The notes under the pieces were generated by a model. The model was not told the DNA's origin, did not search any database, and saw only the letters and a program-made list of their open reading frames with translations. From positions 34,000,501 through 34,064,500 of the forward strand of contig NC_066265.1 in the NCBI RefSeq assembly GCF_905404315.1: DNA of 64,000 nucleotides, in the 5' to 3' direction. The position numbers and the translations under genes are program-made. The DNA comes from Leptidea sinapis. Its lineage: Eukaryota > Arthropoda > Insecta > Lepidoptera > Pieridae. Shown here piece by piece: positions 11,501 to 23,500 of the stretch. How positions within the stretch are numbered: the stretch's first letter is position 1; the number at the start of each line of letters is the position of its first letter.

Positions 11501-14500
11501 CACTCTAGCTCGGGCTGCCCTTCGTATTCTGGGGAGGGCACAGAACCGCGCATGACCAAGAACAAACGAGGCAGTGACACCACGGCACCCCGCTCCACAC
11601 TCAACGTGGACTTTTGCAGTATCAGGGGAATTCACTCCAATTTAAACGCCGTCCACCATCACCTTGAGACGGCGCAGCCGGCCATATGTTTCCTTACGGA
11701 GACGCAGATATCTCGATCTAGCGATACATCATATTTAACGTACCCCGGGTACAAGATTGAGCACAATTTTTTGCCTCATGCCGGGGTATGTGTGTACGTT
11801 AGAGAAGATATCTGCTGTCGCCGTCTCGGCAATTTTGAGGGTAGGGACCTGTCCACTCTGTGGCTCCGCGTAGATTTAGAGGACCGCGTCCGCATCTATG
11901 CGTGTGTCTACAGGTCCCATAGTGGTAACGCAGAAACCGATCATCTCATGGGCTGCGTTCAAGCGGCAATTGACGACGTGCTTGCACAGATCCCCTCCGC
12001 TGAAATCGTAGTCTTGGGTGATTTCAACGGGCACAATGCCGAATGGCTTGGATCACGTACTACAGACTACGCAGGGCGATCTGTGCATAATTTTGCATTG
12101 GCGTATGGTCTGTCCCAATTGGTTGAGTCGCCAACGCGACTCCCGGGTGTGGATAGCCACATGCCGTCCTTATTAGATCTTTTGCTGACTACACATCCCG
12201 ATGGTTATCAGGTCTTTGTCGACGCCCCTCTCGGAACGTCCGACCATTGCCTGGTCAGGAGTGTAGTGCCTACCCGACGCCAACGTCGCAAACCACGCGT
12301 TTGACACTACAAGTCAGCAGATTGGGATAGGACGCGTTCCTTTTTTGCATCCTACCCTTGGGGAAAGGTTTGTTTCCCTTCTGATGATCCTAGTGCCTGC
12401 GCCGTTGCAGTAGCCGATGTGGTACTACAGGGCATGGATATTTTTATACCAAGCTCTGTAGTACCGACCGGTGGCAGATCACAGCCCTGGTTCGATGCGT
12501 CAGTTAAAGCACCATCTGACTGCAAAAAACAGGCGTATCGAACTTGGGTTGCGGCGCTGGGCACAAAGGATCCGAACTGCAAAGTTTTTAAGAGGAAATA
12601 CAACCGTGCCTCCAGATTTTTTAAGCGGCAAATCGCCCGTGCGAAATCGAAGCACGTCGTCAAAATCGGCGAGCAGCTCTCCAGTTACCCGACCGGAACA
12701 CGCAAGTTCTGGTCGTTGTCGAAAGCTGCTCTTTTTAACTTCGTCAGACTCCCATTGCACATGATGAATGACCTGTGTGCTCTTTTCGCCTCCATCTCTA
12801 CTCTTGACGATAACCGTAAAACACCGCCGACTATCCCTCGGTGTCAGAGCTCTATGCCTGAAGTACAGTTCAGACAGAAAACTGTTAGGCGAGCTCTGTT
12901 TTCGTTGGACGCCAGGAAGTCGAGCGGGCTGGATGGCATTTCTCCAATCGTGCTTAGAACGTGTGCCCCTGAGTTGACGCCGGTGCTAACGCGTTTATTC
13001 CGGCACTCTTATTGTAAGACCCTGACTCACGGAAGTCAGCCCTCGTCCATCCGATCGAAAAAAAATGAGGCAGTTCGGATCCGGCAAACTACAGGCCTAT
13101 TGCTATTACCTCCCTGCTCCCTGCCAAAATCATGGAGAGCATAATTAGCCGTCAGCTCTTGGTATACCTAGAGGGTCACCAGTTGATCAACGACCGACAA
13201 TACGGGTTTCGCCATGGTCGGTCGGCAGGTGATCTTCTGGTATACCTAACACATAGATGGGCTGCGGCTATTGAAAGCAAGGGGGAAGGCCTGCCAGTTA
13301 GCCTGGATATAGCGAAGGCCTTTGATCGTGCATGGCACAAGACGCTCCTCTCAAAATTTCCATCATTTGGGCTTCCCGAGAGCTTGTGCAAGTGGACCTC
13401 CAGCTTCCTCACTGGGCGCAGCATACAGGTCGTTGTCGACGAATATTGCTCGAACCCAAAGCCCGTGAATGCTGGAGTGCCTCAAGGCTGTGTGCTATTT
13501 CCCACGCTGTTTCTTCTGCATATAAATGATATCTTGGACACCTCCAACATTCATTGCTATGCAGATGACAGCACTGGTGATGCCGTATACATGGACCATG
13601 CAGGTCTCTCTCGGGAAATAGTCGACCAGTGCCGGGAGAAACTTTTGTCTTCTATCGAGTCCTCTCTTGAGAAGGTCGCGGAATAGGGTAAATTGAACCT
13701 TGTCCGATTTAACCCCCATAAGACTCAAGTTCGTGTTTACACTTAAAAACCCCATTTGTTGTATCACCACTCTTCGACAACACTTTACTTAAAGCTTCGC
13801 CTAGTATCGGAATACTGAGTCTCCAAATCTCGAGCGATTGCCAATTCCGTGGTCACCTGGAGGGCAAAGCCAAATTGGCTTCAAAGAAACTGGGCGTCAT
13901 CAATAGAGCACGGCAATACTTCAAGCCGGCCCACATTCTAGCGCTCTACACAGAGCAGGTCCGGCCACACATGGAGTATTGGTTTCATCTCTGGTCTGGC
14001 GCACCCAAGTATCAGCTCGATCCATTTGACCGCGTGCAGCGTAGAGCAGCTCGGATTGTGGGGGACCCATGCTCTGTGAACGGCTGGATCACTTGGCGTT
14101 GCGTAGAGACGTCGCTTCATTGTGTGTTTTCTACCGCACTTGGAGTGTTCCGAAGAGCTGAATTTGATTCCTGCCGCCGAATTCCACCTTCGCACGACAC
14201 GCCACAAGTTAGGATATCATCCCCACCATCTGGATGAGTGGCGGTCCTCCACAGTGGTTTTCGAGGAGCTTTCTTCCACGTACTACAAAGCTGTGGAATG
14301 AGCTTCCTTGTGCGGTGTTTCCGGGACGATACGACATGCAAAAAAAGCGCGTACAACCTACCTTAAAGGCCGGCAACGCTCCTGTGATTACTCTGGTGTT
14401 GCAAGAGATTGTGGGCGGCGGTGATCACTTAACAACAGGTGACCCGTACGCTCGTTTGTCCTCCTATTCCATAAAAAAAACTGTTGTCAATCTAAGTCAA

Positions 14501-17500
14501 GATCCTCATGCAATTAAATAATAAATTTTATCAAAATCTTCACATGAAAATATAATATAATTTTATATTTAAGGTGCATCAACTGCAGCCAAAATTCTTG
14601 GTGTGGCCGGTGGTTTGTCTAAATTATCAAAGATGCCAGCTTGTAATGTACTACCCCTTGGCCAACAGAAGAAGACACTCTCGGGATTTTCTCAAGCAGC
14701 ATCATTACCACACACCGGCTTCATTTACTTTTCTGAAATTGTACAAGATGCAACTCCAGTAAGTTACAAATATACAAAAATTATATTCATAACTCCAAAT
14801 TCATCAGAAATAACATCTGGGTTTGAAACACAAAAAACGCGTCATCAAATAGCATCAGAAACGGGTCTATTTTTGGAAGATTATCTGATTGATAAATACT
14901 CTTTCAGTCACTGTAAATAATAATTATACAGATTATTGAATTATAAAAACCAACCCAAAACTTAATATATAGCTAACAACTAGCTAATAGCTGACGTCAC
15001 ACTACGCTACAACCAATAGCATTGCGTGTCGATGTTTTATTATTCGCGCGTATTTATTGCACTTTTGTTTATTTAATATTTGTTATTCAGCGAAAATTTA
15101 ACAAGAAAAAACTATTTAAGATAGACTAAATAATAATAAAGATTATAAAAATAACATTTGAACTAAATCTATGTTACATGCATATACCCTATTATGCTGC
15201 AGATTTATTATGCGAAAATGATGAAGGTGGCACGGGAATTTATGTAATTTTTTTTCTTCTCAGGAGTTAAGGTTCAAGGCAGCAAAACTAGTATCAACGA
15301 AGCTAACACTTGCTGCAAGAGTTGATGCGTGCCATGAAAGTACAGATGGACGAATTGGTAAACAACTTCGTGATAGTATTGAGAAGAAGCTTGACAAATT
15401 ACAGGTACATGTTAACAACATTAATAATACCAATAATAATATATATAATGATGTGGCACTCAGGAACGGTTGAAGAGCAGGATGAAGTGGAGGAGCACTC
15501 GGACGGAACGCGAAAGGTCGCGGGTTCGAGTCCTGCATCGTTCATTTTATTCTGGTTACAAATTTGATTTAATGAGTCACAGAAGTGAGGGATATCACTT
15601 TAGAAATAACAAATTGAATATATTATGTGAGCCGAGTATGTTCACTAGATATACAAATTGGATTATTATATACTAGTCAAAACAAAATAAGGGCCACTTG
15701 ATTTTTTTGGCCTCGCTAGCGATAATTTATTTTTTATGCATTCTCAAGTAGCTGATACTTTATTGTGGTGTTACCGTATTTGTTTACACACTTTTTTTGA
15801 GCATTCCACCCGCATAATTGTTTAAAGTGGGTAGTTTTAGATAATTTATTGCAACCACTTGATTCTACCCGATTTTAAGACGGATTTCAACTCAGTCAAA
15901 TTGACGATTCTCTCAGGAACACTGTAAGTTTCGTTTGACTAGTGGCTGAATTAACATTTTAAAAAAGTTATGACGAGAATTCGAAGTCATATGGACTTGC
16001 CAACCGTAACTAGGGCCGTAACATTGCTTCAAGAAGGCCATTCGCAGCGTTCTGTGGCGTTGCAGCTGGGTTTTTCCCGGTGAGCGATCCAGAATACTTG
16101 GAATCGTTTTCAAGAGACTGGGAGACTAACCAGGAGACGGGGATCTGGCAGAGTTCGAGCAACTACAGCACAGGAGGACCGCTACGTGCGCTTGACTGCG
16201 CGTAGAGAACGCTGTATAACAGCCCGTTCGTTACAAAACCGTTTGCAGCAGGCGACCGGTACACGTGTTAGTGATCAAACTATTAGAAATCGTTTACACG
16301 AAGACCAGCAGTTCTCCAGGAGACTTGTAGTGCGGATACCATTAACAAGTGCTCATCGTGCAAACCGATTATCATTCGCAAGGCAGCATCTGGCGTGGGA
16401 TATGAATGATTGGAGGACTGTATTGTTTACGGATGAGTGCAAAGTTAAATTTTTTAGTGATGACCGTCGCATTAGGATTCGTTTTTTCGATTAGCGATTT
16501 TCGGATGATTGCATCCATGAAAGTGACAGATTTGGGGCCCCAATGTTATGGTATGGGGAGGAATCTCTATGTCAGGCAGAACCGAGCTGGTAATTCTAAA
16601 CGAAGGCACAATAACAGCTCAACGTTACATCGAGGAGGTCATAAGACCCCATGTGGTCTCATATGCACATAGAATCGGCGCAAGATTCCATCTGATGCAC
16701 GATAATGCTCGCGCTCATACAGCTAGGGCCACCAGAGAAGCCCTAGAGGAGGCTGGTATACAGGTGTTGGCCTGGCCTGCAAACAGTCCGGATCTAAATC
16801 CCATTAAACACATGTGGGATTTACTGAAATGCAGTGTTCGAAGCACAAACCAATCCGTGCACAATGAAAGACAGCTAATAAACGTTCTGAAATCAAGCTG
16901 GGAACAAATTCCTCAAGAAACAGTGGTTCACCTGGTGGAGAATGTACCTTCTAGGCTTCAAGAGTGCATTAGTAATCGAGGACGGCATACTAGATATTGA
17001 GGAAAGTCATAAATCAAGAAACATTTTATGTTTTTTTTTTCAGAATTTTTTTCCTCACTAGGTAATTATTTTTGCAAAAATGTCAATTTTTAGAAAAAGT
17101 GGAGCAAATTTCTTTTTTTAATGCATCATTATTTTATGCTGTCTACAATAAAAATCAATCAATTTATCCAACTGAAACATTGATCAACCTTTAAACCTCA
17201 ATAATTCATGAGAATACTGTAAAAACGTGGTGGCCCTTATTTTGTTTTGACAAGTATATATCATTAACTTTAAGATTGTACTTAGGTGTGTTTAAAGTTA
17301 ATAATAATGATGCAGAAGAGGGCTATTTGCGCTATTTATAACCTAGATTCTAAAGAATAATTGAGATAATAATATATAGCCTAGCTATGTACATAGACAT
17401 ATAAGTATATTACTAGAAACTGTCATAACCATAATGTTAAGACTAGGAATAAATATAAACTGATAATGCCTACTACTAGGCTAAGTCGAGTTAGTAAGTC

Positions 17501-20500
17501 TTTTGTGGGGTGATGTGTGTGCTTTTACAACAAGATCCCAGAAAATGTTCAAAACAAATGTATTACGCAATTCAATAGAATTGTTAAAAAAGATTTGTGT
17601 AATAAAGGTTACTACTACAACATACATGACTTTCTTAACACCACAGATTTGGAATGGAGCGGCCGCCCGATCCTCATGCAATTAAATAATAAATTTTATT
17701 GTACGATATTACATTGTAAACATGTTTTTATATAAAAAGGATGCCCGCTGAGTTTGTAGCGCCCGTTCTTCTCAGATCTGCGGTATAGGTTTTGGAATGG
17801 GTGATGGTTTTTGAATTTCACTAAGTGATATTATATTCTATTTTGAATCAAGATATTTGAATTTGAATATTATTTTTTATGATAGTTAACACTTACACAT
17901 TTTTTTATTATAGATTTTTAGTCTCCTCTAAACCAGAATTTCGCGATTAATATCACTTTGAAAGTATAAAGTTATACCTAGTGTAGTGGTCTTGTCTGCT
18001 GCCATACAACAACCACTTGTGGAATAATCTGGCTGCTACTTAGGGACATTGAATGAAACAGTATAGTGTCACATTATATATATACACAGGCGATATGACT
18101 CTGGTTACATCACACTGTCCATGGGCAGCTAAAAGTTTATTTGATGGGTCAATCTGAAACTATTTATCAAGTTAAACTTTAAATCCTATATTGCTTATGT
18201 GTACACAACGACTTTGAATATATTATAATATATGTCCGTATACACGACCTGACAGCACGATAATCTGCCAACTTTGTTTAATATGCACAAAACACTAAGG
18301 AGATAGGGAGCTACTGCCAAGTATGGCTGACTGTATTGTCAATCAAAATGGCTTAGAGTCGCAATATATTTGCTTTTCTCTGTTGCTGTATCTACGTTAA
18401 ATATATTTTGTTTGTTTATACGCCAGTATATTGTTAGTATATGGCTGTACGCATTCAAGTCATATGTCCATATGATATGTCTCGAAAATTTTCAAAGCAA
18501 GATCTATGGGAGTACTCCGTATCTGGGAGTACACTAGCTACTGTATGTGACATTGACAAATCAAAATTGGTAAGTATCGGCCTGCCAAATGATTTATACG
18601 CTGGTATATTCTAAGTGTATGGTAAATATAGCTAGTTCTACCACTAACTCGTAAACAGTGTGGCGTACTTTCAAGGAACCGCCGCCAGTGAAGTTTGTGA
18701 AGCCACTCCCGAAACCCATCGAGCAGAGCAGGAAGAAGCGAGGTGGCAAGCGTGTCAGGAAGATGAAGGAGCGATATGCTATGACTGAGTTTCGCAAGAA
18801 CGCTAACAGGCTTAACTTCGCCGACGTGAGTGTAAAATCTTATATCTCAATTACATAGACATACTAACCCCCTTATTCATAATGGTCCGCTAACTTTAAA
18901 CAGCCGCTAAGGAGTGTTTTTTCTCATTCTGACTTATGTCAATAGAAGAAGACAGAGTGCGAATTAAATCAAATCAATGCTTTAAGTTAGCAGACTATTA
19001 TGAATAAGGGGGTTAGACTTTAGGGAAAAACTTAAACAATATGAATATGGCACTTACTATACGGGGGTGATCATATACGACCACGTGACGTGATCTAAGT
19101 ACATCACTGGTTTTAATTTATTGACTCAATGCTGAATCTGGAAAACAAGGATCTACATGGAGTGATTCTTGTTTGTATATGCGCTGTAAATAAATTGACC
19201 TGTATCAATGTATTGGAATATTTAATCGTTATTTATATCACCTTCAAGACTTCTGATAATACTGTTACAGATACTTCATTCAAGTCATCTTGGCGCTCGC
19301 TGCTATCGGTACTATGCGTGCGTGTGTTTGTAAATATGCAGCTCTGATCTTTGTGACAGTGTCACTTGACGATCATTGTTCGGACGACTGTCGCGTCACT
19401 GTCACACAGATGACAGCTGCATATTACAAGCACACGCTCGTATAGAGCCGCGCGCCAAGATGACGTGAACTATCTGTACCTCAAAATAAACCTTTATTGC
19501 TGTTCACAATTAATATTATAAATGATATTTAACCTAATATGAACTTAAATCTAATTTATAACATTTCCACGTCTCACTATCTTTTGAATGTGTCCATGAA
19601 TAATAATAATAATAAACTTTATTTCAAGTGACGTGACTCATATTTGTTAGTAATACACCAAACTTATTTTCTATGTTAGTACTTATTCTAAACCTATTGC
19701 TAATTAAAACAAAGATGCGTGTTATTGGTGCGCCATTCCGTTGAAGTACTGCAGCAATGGATAGCATATTTGAACTCTAACCTGCTAGCAATCATCTTCA
19801 GAATACTGTCGGTACAGCCCCTACACTCTGCTCACCAGGCGTATGCGCTGGATCTAGGTGAAAATTTGAATTAGGAGGCCGGCGTGAGGAAAGGAGACAG
19901 GAGGATTTACCAGAGCAGCAGCGATTCTTCCACCTCGTCCCGGGTCACGAAGTTCCTTCTTTAGTTTATAGGCGTTTTCTTTGAGTAGCCACTCTTTCTT
20001 CCCGAATTCAGTAATCATAAAACTAGGCATCACAAGACATTTGATCACGAGATTACACGTAAGGAGACGCATTAATAAGTTATCACGGCGTTGACAAGTT
20101 CAATACTTATAACTCCTCGCGGAACGCAACGACCAGCTGCGCTCGCGCTACTCCGTAAGTGGGAGGGAGAGGGTGCAGGTAGGAAAGAGAAGGAATTAGT
20201 TCAACTCTATGTGCACCCACAATATGTGGCCTAAACACCAGGGATCCACATCTTTTGCGCATAGTCGCATAAAAACAGTCAAAGCGTGCTTCCGCAAACA
20301 TCCCTGATGCGTTAAAAAATCGGAGCAGCTGCATCAGCACCCTGAAAGCAATGCTATGTTGAACACGAAGAGCTTAGTAGAATTTTTGAGTGGACTTGGC
20401 CCACAGGTTGCACGTGTAGAAGGTTGTACAGAAGACTCTGAACAGCGTGATCTTGACGCTGTTCGGGCAACACACGATCCTGCGAGCCAGCATATTCGCT

Positions 20501-23500
20501 CTCACCGACAACGCCCTCCGTTCTCTCTCGATATCAGTGTCGTCCCTGAGGTTGGAAGTCAACATAGGACCAATATATTTAAATGTAAATACCCTCTCAC
20601 AGACACAAGCTCCTTGAAGCAGCCGACCCTAGCGTAACTGAGCTCGTTAATCAAATCGTTCACATATAGGTTAAAGCTCTGTTCAAACTGAGGCGAATAA
20701 CGCGCGGGAAGAGGGACGCATTTTAGCGTAATTCGCTCGCTCGCTTAGCCTCTCAAACTGACGGACTTCCCGCGTGTCAGTTTTGGTTCTTCAGTGGAGA
20801 AATCCCGCCGGGCGCCCCGCTTTTGTTTCGCTTCAACTTGAGCGACTACTCGCGTCAATTTGAAGACGTCCATACAAGTTAGCTGACATAATCGGCGCGA
20901 GTGACTTCCTTCCCGCGCGTTATACGCCTCAGTTTGAACAGAGCTCTAAGAGCGTTGGTGAGCTCAATCCTCCCCGCCTCACCCCGCACTCCAACCCGTA
21001 TGGACGTGACAAGACTCCTGCCCATCGGACATTGTTGACCTGGTTTCCATACCAAATTTTAAAATTATTGGTCAGTTCTGAAGGTATTTCAACTTCTTTA
21101 ATTTTTCGCCATAAGATATCATATCAAATGCCTTCGACAAGTCAAGAAATCAGGCATAAACTGGAGTCTTACGCTTAGCATACAGCATGCTTAACATACA
21201 ATATAGCACTCTTGGCAGACAATCCAGGTTGAAATACAAACTGGTTGTCATGAGGCCTTATAAACTTATTTGACTGTATATTAAGCATGCTGTCAAACAC
21301 CTTTGAGATGACTGTAGCCAATGAAATTGGTCTATAGTTGTTTTTATCCGCCAGGTCGCTGGATTTGTTTTTTACAATAGGCACAACTACCGTACGTATC
21401 ATTTCGTCCGGCATAAAACTAAGACTCACACAAAAGCTGTACAGCATTGACAAAACTCTGGGAAGATGTGGCCCAGCGTATTGAAGACGATCTATGCTAA
21501 ATTCGTCGTAATCGCCTGGTATTCACTAATGACTAATTCGTCACTCTAAGATCAATAAAATCGCACGAGTGCCACTCAGACTTGCTCACCAAGTGTCCGT
21601 ACATCATATCATTAGGTACCTACCTATATACTTATAAAAAAAGGAAAAGGTTTTTTTTTAATTATTCGTCATAAATAACTATAATAAAATAAATCGGAAA
21701 CAATACATCATAAAAATCTGTTAAAGCTTTTGCCAATGAAGCCCTTTCATACGATACCCCACATGACACGAATAACTTAATTCAAAATTTGAACCTCCGT
21801 TCCTTGTTTTAAGAACCCTGTTCTTAAGACATAATTATAAATGTATAGTTTTCAGTCTATTCTAGTAATATAAACGGTATTACTTGCCAAATTTTATAGT
21901 TATAGGTCAATGGAAAATATTGACTGTCCAAATATTTTTCTATACGACATTTACGGTCGTATCTTTTATTTTATATTTTTAAATAGCTCCAAGAGTACTG
22001 ACTGTAGACTTGAGTACATCGTTTTAATTTCAACTCGAATACTCCCCGCGTTCCCGAGATGATGTTCGGTTTTGAGTCTGGACAGACGGACAGTCGGACT
22101 GACAAACAATAAAGTGATTCTGTAAGGGTGCAGTTACCTTATGAGGTACGAAACTTTAAAAATGTTTTTTTTATATATCATCTTATTACATTTGAGCCTA
22201 CCATGTTCCACTTCCTCTAAACGGTTACATTTGTTCGGTTTGTAATTGTTGAGTATAAACAACATGTTGGCGGCCGTGGTCGCCGTAATGTGACGTCACG
22301 CTCGGCGGTGGATGAGTGGAATTGTAAATAGTAAACGGAATGATTCTTGTTTCTTGCCACTGTCTTAAATAGAGCGGAACTCGGAGTGCGCCGGCGCGGG
22401 TGGTTAGCGCTAGACACGTTGCCATGGTTACGAACGTGACGGTTCCTAACTTTTTTACCAACGACACTTTTTTTTCTGACGTCACATCTGCTCTAATATA
22501 TAAAATTCTCGTGTCACGGTGTGCGGGACCGAACTCCTCCGAAACGGCTTGACCGATTCTCATGAAATTTTGAGTGCATATTGGGTAGGTCTGAGAATCG
22601 GACAACATCTATTTTTCATCCCCCTAAATGTTAAGGGTGGTCCACACGATTTTTTTTTTAATAATTTTTGAATTTTTTTTTTAAATTTGTTTGATTATGA
22701 GTCAGCATTAAAAGATACATACAACTTCAAATTTTCACCCATCTACGATCAACAGTTACTTTTGTATCGCAATTTTAATATCGGCAATACAACGTTTGCT
22801 GGGTCAGCTATAATATATATAAATTATGTGACACGTTGTTTGTCCGCGATGGACTCCTAAACTAATGAACGGACAATCAAAAATTACGAAATTTTGTTTT
22901 TTATTTACTTATAATTTACATACCTATGTTTTTTGTATTTGTACCTTGATTCATATTTTTTCTTTTTTTTTTAATTTCTATTATTTACTAGTAAAACTTT
23001 AAAGCTTTCATTTACAATATAGTTCTTACGTCAATTTAATGCAATGTTAACATTATTAGGTATTTATTATTTTAGCTTCGTGTTTAATTAAATATTTAAT
23101 AAAAAAAAGTTGTACTTTCAAAAGATTGTATTTTATCTTTTTGGTGTAACGGGCCTGCTCTCCTTGTGACTAAAGCTTTGTCGTCAAAATAGATCAAAAT
23201 CATATGAAAGAAGAATAATAAATAACATAACACTAGTTTACATTCTGTGGATAGACTTTAAAATAATAAACTATAGACATAAAACTATAGACTTTAAAAT
23301 AATGCTTGTTAATAATTAGAGAGTAAGATGTGTTGATAAGTAAGTTAAATATTTATTAGTTAATTAATTAAATATTGTATTCCTTTCATTGTAGTTTAAT
23401 TTGGAAAATCGGTTCGAAAATTTATAATAACTAAATGAAACCACTTAGTATTGCTATAAACTAGGTATAATTATTTATGGCGTGATGTATGTAACCTTAA

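Noticed and set aside
18652..18675. AAACAG acceptor giving a longer Prp31 exon 7
   Set aside because: It would add 18 bases that do not fit the conserved Q|EPPP join and would read C-G-V-L-S-R in the phase left by exon 6. The TTTCAAG acceptor at 18675 restores the family sequence.
19854..20072. Exon of an unknown host gene (FGKKEWLLKENAYKLKKEL)
   Set aside because: It has AG and GT at plausible ends, but it sits between a LINE body and its tail on the same strand. It is more likely LINE 3' sequence.
22225..22608. Open frame MLSDSQTYPICTQ as a gene (also at 24394-24708)
   Set aside because: It lies in both arms of an inverted repeat and starts in known SINE/RTE 3' UTR wording. It has no domain and the two copies are the same repeat.
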